Shown here: positions 34,119 to 42,443 of the stretch, one piece after another
How positions within the stretch are numbered: position 1 is the stretch's first letter
How the letters are laid out: every line of letters begins with the position of its first letter
NCBI RefSeq assembly: GCF_000373585.1
Contig: NZ_KB891898.1
Span: 28,732 to 92,731, forward strand
Length of the DNA stretch: 64,000 nt
Direction: 5' to 3'
Source: Streptomyces sp. MspMP-M5
Lineage (GTDB): Bacteria; Actinomycetota; Actinomycetes; Streptomycetales; Streptomycetaceae
Position numbers and translations under genes: made by a program
Notes under the pieces: model-generated
The model's database searches: none
Seen by the model: the letters and a program-made list of their open reading frames with translations, nothing else
What the model was told of the DNA's origin: nothing

Positions 34119-35066
34119 GTGGCAGAAATCATCACCGTCGATGACCCGGACGACCCGCGGCTGGGCGACTACACCGGCCTCACCGACGTCGAGCTGCGGC
34201 GCCGCCGCGAACCGGCCGAAGGGCTCTTCATCGCCGAGGGCGAGAAGGTCATCCGCCGCGCCCGGCACGCCGGCTACGAGATGCGCTCCATGCTGCTCTC
34301 GGCCAAGTGGGTCGATGCGATGCGCGATGTCATCGACGAGGTCCCGGCCCCGGTCTACGCCGTCAGCCCGGACCTCGCCGAGCGGGTGACGGGCTATCAC
34401 GTGCACCGCGGCGCCCTCGCCTCCATGCAGCGCAAGCCGCTGCCCGCGGTCGCCGAACTCCTCGCCGGCGCCCGCCGGATCGCGGTCATGGAAGCGGTCA
34501 ACGACCACACCAACATCGGGGCCATCTTCCGCAGCGCCGCGGCCCTCGGCATGGACGCGGTGCTGCTCTCCCCGGACTGCGCCGACCCGCTCTACCGCCG
34601 CTCGGTGAAGGTCTCCATGGGCGCGGTCTTCTCGGTCCCGTACGCCCGCCTGGAGAGCTGGCCGCGTGACCTGGCCGTCGTCCGGGAGGCGGGTTTCAGC
34701 CTGCTCGCGCTGACCCCGGCGGACGGCGCCCGAGCCCTCGACGAGGTCGCCCCGCACGCCCTCGAACGGGTCGCCCTGATGCTCGGCGCGGAGGGCGGCG
34801 GCCTGACCACGGGTGCCCTGCGCGCCGCCGACGAATGGGTCCGCATCCCCATGGCCCACGGCGTCGACTCCCTCAACGTCGGCGCCGCCGCCGCAGTAGC
34901 CTTCTACGCGGTCACCGCCACCCCACCCCGCCCAGCGCCCACCACCCCTCTTCGCCCGGCGCCCACCGCCACCCCTCCCCGCCCGGCGCCCACCACCCCT
35001 CCCCGCACAGGGGCCGCCACCCCTCCCCAGACACCGGCCACGGCCCCTCCCCAGACACCGGAATAA
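34119..35066 (+). CDS. TrmH/SpoU family RNA 2'-O-methyltransferase with a repetitive C-terminal tail
   Basis: The 315-residue protein has an N-terminal substrate-binding domain (EGLFIAEGEKVIRRA) and the knotted SPOUT domain with its three motifs: NDHTNIGAIFRSAAALG, LMLGAEGGGL and IPMAHGVDSLNVGAAAAV. It probably methylates ribose in rRNA or tRNA. About 50 residues after the last motif are a repetitive Pro/Thr/Ala tail not expected in this family. GTG 34119 has no strong Shine-Dalgarno sequence; CTATCT near 34108 could be the -10 of a leaderless message. Confidence 0.88.
   Translation: MAEIITVDDPDDPRLGDYTGLTDVELRRRREPAEGLFIAEGEKVIRRARHAGYEMRSMLLSAKWVDAMRDVIDEVPAPVYAVSPDLAERVTGYHVHRGALASMQRKPLPAVAELLAGARRIAVMEAVNDHTNIGAIFRSAAALGMDAVLLSPDCADPLYRRSVKVSMGAVFSVPYARLESWPRDLAVVREAGFSLLALTPADGARALDEVAPHALERVALMLGAEGGGLTTGALRAADEWVRIPMAHGVDSLNVGAAAAVAFYAVTATPPRPAPTTPLRPAPTATPPRPAPTTPPRTGAATPPQTPATAPPQTPE
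34919..35064 (+). repeat. degenerate tandem repeat at the 3' end of the SpoU gene
   Basis: Three or so units built on CCGCCCGGCGCCCACCACCC, and two on CCCAGACACCGG, run in frame and encode PPRPAPTT-like and PPQTPATA-like repeats up to the stop. It looks like a recent repeat expansion of the coding tail. Confidence 0.7.
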
Positions 35067-35103
35067 GCCCCCTGCCCCTCCACGTTGTGGCCCCGCAGGG
35101 GGC
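35067..35103 (+). terminator. terminator after the SpoU gene
   Basis: A 9-bp stem, GCCCCCTGC (35067-35075) with GCAGGGGGC (35095-35103), begins right after the stop codon. An inner CCAC/GTGG stem extends it. Confidence 0.8.
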
Positions 35104-35232
35104 CCACCCGCCCCCTAGGGAATCCGTTCCCCCACCCCCTAAGGCCCGCGCCCCCGGACGAGCCTGCATCCCGTCTGCACCCCGACAGGGATGCCGACCC
35201 CACGGGCCCTGGCCAACCCCCGCCCCGACGGG

Positions 35233-35598
35233 TCAGTCCATGTGGAAGCCGGTGATGCGGCAGTCGTTGCAGAAGAAGTGCTGATTGGCGCCGAACGGAG
35301 TGGACTTACCGGTTTCGGTGCCCTCGTTGAAGTAGAGAACCCCGCTGTTGTGCCCCGACCAGATCTGCCCCACGTGCCAGATGTCGCCTCTCCAGTCTCC
35401 AGGGTTCCCGTCGGTGGCGTAGCAGATCCGGTCGACGCCGTTGACTCCCGTGAAGGTCAGGAAGTCGTTGCGTTCCTGGCACGTTTGCTGATCGACCGGG
35501 AGGACGGCAGCTTGGGCCACCCCGCTCGTGGCGAGCGTGAGCCCGCCCGCTAACGCCAGCGCCGCAACCGTCGTCCTCACACCTCGGCGGATCTTCAT
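35233..35598 (-). CDS. small secreted beta/gamma-crystallin-like protein
   Basis: A 121-residue protein. The N-terminus is a classical Sec signal (KIRRGVRTT, then a hydrophobic core, then ATSGVAQA), leaving about 90 residues outside the cell. The mature part has four cysteines (CQERNDFLTF, DRICYATD, FFCNDCRITGF) and many aromatics. It resembles the Streptomyces killer-toxin-like beta/gamma-crystallin proteins, but the call is by eye. GGCGAGG precedes ATG 35598. It stands alone, convergent with the SpoU gene. Confidence 0.6.
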   Translation of the reverse strand: MKIRRGVRTTVAALALAGGLTLATSGVAQAAVLPVDQQTCQERNDFLTFTGVNGVDRICYATDGNPGDWRGDIWHVGQIWSGHNSGVLYFNEGTETGKSTPFGANQHFFCNDCRITGFHMD

Positions 35599-35847
35599 GA
35601 CATGCCTCGCCTTCGTCGAATGACCGGGTGTCCATGACACGAACGGAATCATTCACCGGCTTACGGGCAGGCGGCGAGGGCCTCGGGGCTACCGATTCAA
35701 GATTCCCGCAAGCGGACGGGCCGCCTCGTCATCAACCAACTCTCCGTCCCGTTGCCGTCCTCACGACCCGCCCCTGGATCCCGCTGCACGGGACACACGC
35801 ACGGGACGCATGAACGGTGCCGCTCGCACGCCCCAGCCCCGGTGCCC

Positions 35848-37209
35848 TCAGTGCTGCCGGGCACCGCCACCGGTCGCCGCACCGGCAGCCGCGCCCCCGG
35901 CCCCCTGCGACGCCACACTCACCGGTCGCTCGCCGCCGAGCCCGCGGGTCGGCCCCTGGCATCCCTGGGCCGCCGCGATCCCCAGCGCCACCAGCAGTGT
36001 CACCACCACGAACACCACCACGCGCTGCCGCAGCAGCCGCCGGTCCGGGCCCGGCCGACGGCCGCCGGCGCCGGTCCGCGCCGGCGTACGCGAACCGTTT
36101 CGTCCCGTGGGCCGCGCAGCCGGCCGCCGCCCCGTGGCCCGTCCACCGGTCCGCGCGGCGGCACCCGACGACGCCGGACCCTGAGCCCGCGCCGCCGAGT
36201 CCCGCGACCCCGCCGGCCGGGCCGGCCGGGGCCGCGGCGCGGACGCGCCCCCCGTACCCCGCTCGGTCCGCTGCCGCGCGTACTCCTCGGCGCGCCGCCC
36301 GGTCGGACGCTCCGTCGGCCGCCGCTCCGCGCGGCTCCAGCCGTCCTCGCCCCCCGGCGCGTTCTCCCACGCCCCGCCCGAGTGCCCGTGCGCCTCACGG
36401 GCCGCGATCTCCTTCAGCCGCAGCGACAGCGACAGCGTGCTGGGCCGGTCCGCCGGGTCCTTGGCCAGGCACGCCGCGAGCAGCGGCGCCAGCGCGTCCG
36501 GCACCCCGGCCAGCTGCGCCTCCTCGTGGACCACGCGGTAGAGCATGACCTCCGAACTGCCCTGCCCGAACGGCGAGTCCGCGGTGCAGGCGTACGCGAG
36601 GGTGGCGCCCAGCGAGAAGATGTCGGTGGCCGGCGTCACCGCCGCGCCGCGCACCTGCTCCGGCGCCAGGAAGCCGGGCGACCCGACGGCCGTGCCGACG
36701 TGCGTCAGCGTGCTGGCCCCGGTCGCCCAGGCGATCCCGAAGTCGATGATCCGCGGGCCCTTGGGCGACAGCAGGATGTTGGACGGCTTCAGGTCCCGGT
36801 GCACCACACCCGCGTCATGGACGGCCAGCAGCCCCTCGGACAGCGCCGCCCCGATGGCGGCGACCTGCGCGGGGGAGAGCGGCCCCTCCTCGTTCACCTT
36901 GTCGTGCAGCGAGGGCCCGGGGACGTACTGGGTCGCGAACCACGGACGGTCGGCGTCCAGGTCCGCCGCCACCAGCCGCGCCGTGCAGCCGCCGCGGATC
37001 CGCCGGGCGGCCGAGACCTCGCGGGCGAACCGCGACCGGAACTCCTGATCCTCCGCCAGATCCGGCCGGATCACCTTCAACGCGACCCGCTGCCCGCGCT
37101 TGTCCGAGCCGAGGTAGACCACGCCCATCCCGCCCGCGCCGAGCCGGCGGTGCAGTCGGAACGATCCGACGACACGCGGGTCCTCGCGCCGGAGCCGCAT
37201 CATCGCCAT
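35848..37209 (-). CDS. membrane-anchored Ser/Thr protein kinase
   Basis: A 453-residue Hanks-type kinase. The catalytic domain (about 16-275) has GAGGMGVVYLG, the ATP lysine Lys45, HRDLKPSN (Asp139), DFGIA (Asp156) and APEQ. A linker of about 110 residues is rich in Arg, Pro, Gly and Ala. One transmembrane helix (about 395-415, VVVFVVVTLLVALGIAAA) is followed by only some 37 Gly/Ala-rich extracellular residues, so there is no PASTA or other sensor domain. Its signal and substrates are unknown. Confidence 0.92.
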   Translation of the reverse strand: MAMMRLRREDPRVVGSFRLHRRLGAGGMGVVYLGSDKRGQRVALKVIRPDLAEDQEFRSRFAREVSAARRIRGGCTARLVAADLDADRPWFATQYVPGPSLHDKVNEEGPLSPAQVAAIGAALSEGLLAVHDAGVVHRDLKPSNILLSPKGPRIIDFGIAWATGASTLTHVGTAVGSPGFLAPEQVRGAAVTPATDIFSLGATLAYACTADSPFGQGSSEVMLYRVVHEEAQLAGVPDALAPLLAACLAKDPADRPSTLSLSLRLKEIAAREAHGHSGGAWENAPGGEDGWSRAERRPTERPTGRRAEEYARQRTERGTGGASAPRPRPARPAGSRDSAARAQGPASSGAAARTGGRATGRRPAARPTGRNGSRTPARTGAGGRRPGPDRRLLRQRVVVFVVVTLLVALGIAAAQGCQGPTRGLGGERPVSVASQGAGGAAAGAATGGGARQH

Positions 37210-37819
37210 GTCCGTCCCCTGCCTGCGGTGGGGAGGCCCCACTCCGCTCAACCGTCTGACGTGGCACAGCTTACGGATTGACGGCTCGCTGTGCTGAGAG
37301 GCCGCGCATGCGTCGGCAACCGGATTACCGGCGGCCGCCCCGATCCCCGTCGCACGGAGGGAATTCGGCCCGCCCCCCGGCCTCGCTACCCGCACCGGCC
37401 TCCAATGATCCCTTTCCCAACGGACTTTGACGGAGCGAAAGGTGCGGAAATCGGCGCGGACCCCGCCTCCCGTGAGCCCCGCACCGTGGTCCCGGGGGCC
37501 GTTGCGCACCGCAGATCCCCTAGTGATCGAAGTCACCGTTTCGGCATTCCCGCCCGCGGCAAGCCTGCGCACCTCCCGCGCGCCACATCCCCGCGCCCGC
37601 GCCCCTCACAGGGATCTCTCCGGGCACCGCCCCGCCTCTCTCCACCCAGGGGAGTACGCCGGGCCCCTGCCCGTCATCCTCCTGGAGGCCCGGCAAGCGG
37701 TACGACGGCATGACGCCCGGGCACCGCCGCGCGCCTAGGCTTGAGGTCAAGCGGCGGGCGCAGCACTCGTCCCCCGAGGTCAGACGCCCGCCGCCCTGGA
37801 TCACGACAGGAGCGGGGCG
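37210..37819 (+). other. 610-nt gap between divergent genes
   Basis: Long open frames here are compositional and lack ribosome binding sites. The right end has a perfect palindrome, CTTGAGGTCAAG (37740-37751), next to CCTAGGCT, probably the promoter or operator of the small membrane protein at 37820. The left end must hold the kinase promoter. Nothing else is supported. Confidence 0.5.
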
Positions 37820-38029
37820 ATGGCGGACAGCACGGGGCGGACGGCCCTCCGGACGCGGGGCCGCAGGGCCACCACCGCGTTCGGCGGAAGCCGGCCCGCC
37901 GGCACGCGCCATCCCCTCATAGCGGTCGCCATGGTGCTGCCGCTGGCGTTCCTCCTGGCCGTGGTATTCGGCGGCTGGGAGGCCGTCGTCACACAGGCGT
38001 CGTCCGTGGCCGGCATGCTGGGGCGCTGA
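37820..38029 (+). CDS. small membrane protein
   Basis: A 69-residue protein: an N-terminal half rich in Arg, Thr and Gly (RTALRTRGRRATTAFGGSR) followed by one transmembrane helix (LIAVAMVLPLAFLLAVVFGGW). No family is recognised. GGAGCGGGG lies just before the ATG, and a 13-bp hairpin with a T-tract follows the stop, so it looks like a real single-gene unit. Confidence 0.65.
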   Translation: MADSTGRTALRTRGRRATTAFGGSRPAGTRHPLIAVAMVLPLAFLLAVVFGGWEAVVTQASSVAGMLGR

Positions 38030-38114
38030 GCGGGTGCCCCGGTCCCGGAAGAGCGGTCCGGGACGGCTACCGGCCGAAACCCCGTGGGGACGGGGGTGCG
38101 GCGGACGGCACGAT

Positions 38115-38155
38115 TGGCCGGGCATCTGGGGAGATGCCCGGCCATCTGGCTTTTC
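38115..38155 (+). terminator. terminator after the small membrane protein gene
   Basis: A perfect 13-bp stem, TGGCCGGGCATCT (38115-38127) with AGATGCCCGGCCA (38132-38144), has a GGGG loop and is followed by CTTTT. Confidence 0.9.
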
Positions 38156-38205
38156 GGGAACTTCCCGCCCGCACGGCGGAGTTGGCCATCGCAACGCACA
38201 CGCAC

Positions 38206-38247
38206 AACGACAGAGGGCCGAAGCTGCTGCTCCGGCCCTCTGTCGTT
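38206..38247 (-). terminator. terminator of the tRNA cluster
   Basis: A 15-bp stem, AACGACAGAGGGCCG (38206-38220) with its complement at 38233-38247, lies six bases beyond the last tRNA-Val on the minus strand. Confidence 0.8.
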
Positions 38248-38252
38248 CGGTG

Positions 38253-38324
38253 TGGACGATACTGGGATTGAACCAGTGACCTCTTCCGTGTCAGGGAAGC
38301 GCTCTCCCGCTGAGCTAATCGTCC
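38253..38324 (-). tRNA. tRNA-Val(GAC), copy 1
   Basis: A cloverleaf on the minus strand: acceptor GGACGAT/ATCGTCC with discriminator A; anticodon stem CTTCC/GGAAG with loop CTGACAC, anticodon GAC; T arm GGTTCAATCCC. It is the last gene of a Gly-Cys-Val-Val-Val transcript. Confidence 0.95.
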
Positions 38325-38364
38325 TCGGGACCGCGGCTCTCGCAAGAGCACCGCGGGTACTGCG

Positions 38365-38436
38365 TGCGCGATACTGGGATTGAACCAGTGACCTCTTCCG
38401 TGTCAGGGAAGCGCTCTCCCGCTGAGCTAATCGCGC
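38365..38436 (-). tRNA. tRNA-Val(GAC), copy 2
   Basis: The body is identical to the flanking copies, anticodon GAC, but the acceptor stem is GCGCGAT/ATCGCGC instead of GGACGAT/ATCGTCC. Both strands of the stem changed together, so it still pairs perfectly. Confidence 0.95.
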
Positions 38437-38460
38437 GGGGACCTGGTGAGACCAGGCCAG

Positions 38461-38532
38461 TGGACGATACTGGGATTGAACCAGTGACCTCTTCCGTGTC
38501 AGGGAAGCGCTCTCCCGCTGAGCTAATCGTCC
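38461..38532 (-). tRNA. tRNA-Val(GAC), copy 3
   Basis: This is the same sequence as copy 1, including acceptor GGACGAT/ATCGTCC and discriminator A. It is separated from copy 2 by 24 nt. Confidence 0.95.
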
Positions 38533-38536
38533 TTGG

Positions 38537-38607
38537 AGGTGGAGACGGGATTTGAACCCGTGTAGACGGCTTTGCAGGCCGTTGCCTCGCCTCTCGGCCA
38601 CTCCACC
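38537..38607 (-). tRNA. tRNA-Cys(GCA)
   Basis: Acceptor GGTGGAG/CTCCACC with discriminator U, as expected for cysteine. The anticodon stem ACGGC/GCCGT has loop CTGCAAA, anticodon GCA. Only 4 nt separate it from the next tRNA-Val. Confidence 0.95.
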
Positions 38608-38645
38608 AGGAGTGTGCGGGGGGCTCGGGATGATCCCCCACATCG

Positions 38646-38718
<73 letters not shown>

Positions 38719-38791
38719 GGGTGGCTCTCCCAGACTACGTCGGGAAGCTCCCTGGCCTCCGGGGCGCTTCCGCGTCCCGGCGACGTGTTGA

Positions 38792-38819
38792 ACTTTAGCG
38801 GATTCCTGGGCCAGTACAA
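38792..38819 (-). promoter_or_regulatory. promoter of the tRNA cluster
   Basis: On the minus strand TTGTAC (38814-38819) and TAAAGT (38792-38797) are 16 bp apart, giving a leader of about 65 nt before tRNA-Gly. Confidence 0.6.
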
Positions 38820-38895
38820 AAACGCGTTTGTGCAGCGTGCTGCGCTGCTCCTTCGGCCCGAGCGATCGAGGGGGCCCGGCCATAGACTCACTGAC

Positions 38896-39966
38896 GTGCA
38901 CGACTTCGCTCCGATGGCCCGCTTCGGCGGGTTGATAGCCACCGACCTGCGCGATGTGACCAGCGATCCCGCGGCACTGGATTCCGCCGGCTGGTGGGCG
39001 GTGACCGCCGACTTCGAGGGGGGAGTGGTCTGCGCCCGCTTCGCGGACGTCCGCCCCGCCACGGCCGCGGACGCCCCGGCGCCCGGCGCCTGGCGCGGCC
39101 CCGCCCCGGCCGACTGGCGCAGCTCCCTGGACCGCGCCGCCTATACGGACGGCGTCCGGCGCATCCGGACCCACATCGCGGCGGGCACGGTCTACCAGGT
39201 CAACCTCTGCCGGGTATTGACCGCACCGCTGCCCGACCCGCAGCGCGCCGACGTGGACGCGCTCTCCGCCGTCCTGGCCCGCGGCAACCCCGCGCCCTAC
39301 GCCGGAACGATGCGCCTGCCCGCTCACGGCGTCGAGATCGCCACCGCCTCCCCGGAGCTCTTCCTGCGCCGGGACGGCCGCACCGTGGAGTCCGGCCCCA
39401 TCAAGGGCACCGGCCGCACCCCCGCGGACCTCTCGCAGAAGGACCGGGCGGAGAACGTGATGATCGTCGACCTGGTCCGCAACGACCTGGGGCGGGTCTG
39501 CGCCACCGGCTCGGTCACCGTCCCCGCCCTGTGCGCCGTGGAGGAACACCCCGGCCTCGTCCACCTCGTCTCCACCGTGCGCGGTGAACTGGCCGAGGCG
39601 CACGAGAAGACGGCGTGGGCCGACCTGCTCGCGGCCACCTTCCCGCCGGGGTCGGTCACCGGCGCCCCCAAGTCCAGCGCCCTGCGGATCATCGAGGAAC
39701 TGGAGACCGCCCCGCGCGGTCCCTACTGCGGCGGCATCGGGTGGGTGGACGCCGACCGTCGCACCGGCTGGCTCAACGTCGGCATCCGCACGTTCTGGAT
39801 CGACCGCGCCGGCCCCGGGGAACCGGTGCTCCGCTTCGGCGCGGGCGCCGGGATCATCTGGGACTCGGATCCGGAGCGGGAGTGGGCCGAGACCGAGTTG
39901 AAGGCCCGCCGACTGCTCGCGGTAGCGTCCGGTGAGCATGAAGTGAGCGGAGGACCCAAGCGATGA
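38896..39966 (+). CDS. pabB: chorismate-binding enzyme, aminodeoxychorismate synthase component I
   Basis: A 356-residue protein of the TrpE/PabB family. It has the chorismate-site motifs SGPIKGTGRTP, DRAENVMIVDLVRNDLGRV and FPPGSVTGAPKSSALRIIEELE. PIKGT marks the ADC-synthase type, in which the Lys forms an intermediate. With glutamine amidotransferase PabA (not in this window) it makes aminodeoxychorismate for folate. GTG 38896 has no Shine-Dalgarno sequence; TAGACT at 38883-38888 fits a -10 for a leaderless mRNA. ATG 38914 is the alternative. It overlaps pabC by 4 nt. Confidence 0.88.
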   Translation: MHDFAPMARFGGLIATDLRDVTSDPAALDSAGWWAVTADFEGGVVCARFADVRPATAADAPAPGAWRGPAPADWRSSLDRAAYTDGVRRIRTHIAAGTVYQVNLCRVLTAPLPDPQRADVDALSAVLARGNPAPYAGTMRLPAHGVEIATASPELFLRRDGRTVESGPIKGTGRTPADLSQKDRAENVMIVDLVRNDLGRVCATGSVTVPALCAVEEHPGLVHLVSTVRGELAEAHEKTAWADLLAATFPPGSVTGAPKSSALRIIEELETAPRGPYCGGIGWVDADRRTGWLNVGIRTFWIDRAGPGEPVLRFGAGAGIIWDSDPEREWAETELKARRLLAVASGEHEVSGGPKR

Positions 39967-40787
39967 AGATCTGGCTCGACGGGGAACTACGGGACGCCGA
40001 CGGCGCCCGGGTCTCGGTCTTCGACCACGGCCTGACGGTCGGCGACGGGGTCTTCGAGACGCTCAAGGCCGAGCGGGGGCGCGCCTTCGCCCTCACCCGC
40101 CACCTGGAGCGCCTGGCCCACTCCGCCCGCGGGCTCGGACTGCCCGCCCCCGACCTCGACGAGGTGCGGCGCGGCTGCACGGCCGTCCTGGAAGCCAACC
40201 CGATGGCGCTGGGCCGGCTGCGGATCACTTACACCGGCGGCGTCTCCCCGCTCGGCTCGGACCGCGGCGAGGCCGGCCCGACCCTGGTCATCGCGGTCTC
40301 CGAGGCCGGCCGCCGCCCGGACACCACCGCCGCCGTCACCGTCCCCTGGACCCGCAACGAACGCGGCGCCCTGGCGGGCCTGAAGACCACCTCGTACGGC
40401 GAGAACGTCGTGGCCCTGGCCCGCGCTCGTGAACGGGGCGCCTCCGAGGCGCTGTTCGCCAACACCGTCGGCGCGCTCTGCGAGGGCACCGGCTCCAATG
40501 TCTTCGTCGTCCTCGACGGCGAACTGCACACCCCGCCGCTGGCCTCCGGCTGTCTGGCCGGCATCACCCGCGCCCTGACCGTCGCCTGGGCGGGCGCCAA
40601 GGAGACCGACCTGCCGCTGGACGCCCTGGAGAGCGCCGAGGAGATCTTCCTGACCTCCACCCTGCGCGACGTCCAGGCCGTGACCCGGATCGACGGCCGC
40701 CAACTCGCCGACGAACCGGGCCCGGTGACCGCCGAGGCGATGCGGATCTTCGACCGGGAGTCGGCCGCGGACTTCGATCCGCGCTGA
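39963..40787 (+). CDS. pabC: aminodeoxychorismate lyase (class IV aminotransferase fold)
   Basis: PabC cleaves aminodeoxychorismate to p-aminobenzoate and pyruvate with pyridoxal phosphate. The 274-residue protein shows the fold-IV signatures FDHGLTVGDGVFETLK near the N-terminus, the lysine in GLKTTSYGENV, EALFANTVGALCEGTGSNVF and LTSTLRDVQAV. The ATG overlaps the pabB stop, so the two are coupled and the lyase assignment is favoured over branched-chain aminotransferase, which shares the fold. Confidence 0.88.
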   Translation: MKIWLDGELRDADGARVSVFDHGLTVGDGVFETLKAERGRAFALTRHLERLAHSARGLGLPAPDLDEVRRGCTAVLEANPMALGRLRITYTGGVSPLGSDRGEAGPTLVIAVSEAGRRPDTTAAVTVPWTRNERGALAGLKTTSYGENVVALARARERGASEALFANTVGALCEGTGSNVFVVLDGELHTPPLASGCLAGITRALTVAWAGAKETDLPLDALESAEEIFLTSTLRDVQAVTRIDGRQLADEPGPVTAEAMRIFDRESAADFDPR

Positions 40788-40824
40788 GGGTGACGGGCCC
40801 GCGGCGGGCGAGTAGAAAGTCCTC

Positions 40825-41655
40825 GTGACCACTACGCTGCGCCCCGCGGGCCCCGAAGTACGACACGACGACGGCCGCCGGTCCCGCCCCTACGACATCT
40901 GCGTCAACAGCCGCCGGGTCGGCGGGATCCAGCTGGCCACCGACGCCCGGTTCGGGCCCACCGCCGGCCGGATCGAGGCGCTGAGCGTGGCGGCTCCGGA
41001 CCGGCACCGCGGCCGCGCCACGGTCGCCGCGCTGGCCGCCGAGGAGGTGCTGCGCGGCTGGGGCTGCCGGCAGATCGAACTGACCGTGCCCGTCGAGGCC
41101 GAGGCCGCGGTACGGCTCTCGGCGGCCCTGGGCTACACCGAACGCGGCCGCATCCTGGCCCGGGTCCTGACCCGCCCGGGCGGGCTCCCCGACGGCAGCG
41201 CCGACCGGCCGTTGGACGAGGCCGGGTACCCGGCCTGGCGGGCGGCCGCGATCGCCGAGCGGGTCCGGCAGCAGACCGCCCAGGGGATGTCCCAAGAACG
41301 CGCCGAGGAGACCGTGCCCGCCGAGCACGACGCGCTGCTCCCCGAGGGCGCGGCCACCCCCGGCCACGTACTGCGGATCCTCGCCCACGAGGGCACCGAC
41401 GTCGGCACGCTGTGGCTGGCCCTGCGGCTCCCCGGGCAGGCCGGCGGCTACGTCATGGACGTGCGGGTGGCGCCCGGGCACCGCGGTGAGGGGCACGGCC
41501 GCAGCCTGATGCTCGTCGCCGAGCGCGAGACCCTGGCCGCGGGCCGCTCCTCCCTGGCGCTCAACGTCCAGGCCGGCAACGCCCCGGCGCTGGGCCTGTA
41601 CCGCTCGCTGGGCTACCGGCCCACGGCGTACCGGCTGTGGAAGCCGATCCTCTGA
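40825..41655 (+). CDS. tandem GNAT-domain N-acetyltransferase
   Basis: A 276-residue protein with two GNAT-like halves. The N-terminal half (about 15-115) has APDRHRGRATVAALAAEEVL and a degenerate motif B. The C-terminal half (about 165-276) has VAPGHRGEGHGRSLMLVAERE and NAPALGLYRSLGYRP, a good acetyl-CoA site. The first half may be non-catalytic. GTG 40825 has no ribosome binding site; TAGAAA at 40813-40818 suggests a leaderless message. The substrate is unknown. Confidence 0.8.
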   Translation: MTTTLRPAGPEVRHDDGRRSRPYDICVNSRRVGGIQLATDARFGPTAGRIEALSVAAPDRHRGRATVAALAAEEVLRGWGCRQIELTVPVEAEAAVRLSAALGYTERGRILARVLTRPGGLPDGSADRPLDEAGYPAWRAAAIAERVRQQTAQGMSQERAEETVPAEHDALLPEGAATPGHVLRILAHEGTDVGTLWLALRLPGQAGGYVMDVRVAPGHRGEGHGRSLMLVAERETLAAGRSSLALNVQAGNAPALGLYRSLGYRPTAYRLWKPIL

Positions 41656-41718
41656 CGCGTCCGCCGACCGGCCCGCCGTCTCGTACGGGCCCGGCCGGAG
41701 CCGCCGGGCCGACAGGGC

Positions 41719-42270
41719 TCAGCCCGCCGTGGCGTCCTGGTCGGCCAGCAGCCGCTCGGCGATCTCCTCGATCCGGGCCCGCAGGCCCTCCTGGCTCTGG
41801 CCGCCGTCCAGCCGCTCGCCGCCGATCTCGTACGTCGGGGTGCCGGTGACCCCGATCGCCTTGGCCTCGGCCCCGTCCGCGTCCACGGTCAGCAGGTGCC
41901 GGCCGTCGACGAGGGCGGTGTCGATCTCCTCGGCGTCCAGCCCGAGCTCCGCGGCGACGTCCAGCAGCACCTTCTCGCCGCGCCTGCCGAGCTCCTCGGT
42001 GCGGGCCAGCACCGCCTCGACGTACGGCCAGCCCTGGCCCTGTTCCACCGCTTCCTCGGCCGCCTGGGCCGCCGCGTAGGCGTGCTTGTGCTTGGCCAGC
42101 GGGAAGTGCCGCAGCCGGATCTCCAGCCGGTCGCCGAAGCGCTCGCGCAGCGCCCGGACGTCGCCCAGGGCGGTGGCGCAGTCGGGGCACTGGAGGTCGC
42201 ACCACACGTCGAGGACGGGACGGGCGGGGCGGACGGGACGGGTGGGGCCGGAGGCGGCGGCGTCGTTCAT
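41719..42270 (-). CDS. DsbA family thioredoxin-fold protein
   Basis: A 183-residue protein with the thioredoxin-like active site DVWCDLQCPDCATAL, which contains a CPDC motif, and the cis-proline loop GVTGTPTYEIGG. The helical insert between them matches the DsbA/FrnE group. No signal peptide is visible, so it is probably cytoplasmic and may act as an oxidoreductase or isomerase in redox control. ATG 42270 is preferred over an upstream in-frame ATG at 42363. It converges with the GNAT gene. Confidence 0.82.
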   Translation of the reverse strand: MNDAAASGPTRPVRPARPVLDVWCDLQCPDCATALGDVRALRERFGDRLEIRLRHFPLAKHKHAYAAAQAAEEAVEQGQGWPYVEAVLARTEELGRRGEKVLLDVAAELGLDAEEIDTALVDGRHLLTVDADGAEAKAIGVTGTPTYEIGGERLDGGQSQEGLRARIEEIAERLLADQDATAG

Positions 42271-42443
42271 ACGGCCAGTCTTCCAGCCCGCCGGCCTGGG
42301 GAGGAACCCGGACCTGAGGAGGAGGGTGACCCGGAGATCTCCCTGAGGTCCTGGCCGGGACATGGCCTGTGCGGGGCCGGAGGGGGCAGGATGGAGGGGA
42401 GCGCGGAACGCCCGCTCGCCCCTTCGACCGGCAGGAGGACCGG

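Noticed and set aside
37520..38194. A 224-codon minus-strand frame before the tRNA cluster
   Set aside because: It overlaps the small membrane protein gene and its terminator, and its Pro/Arg/Gly-rich sequence has no family.
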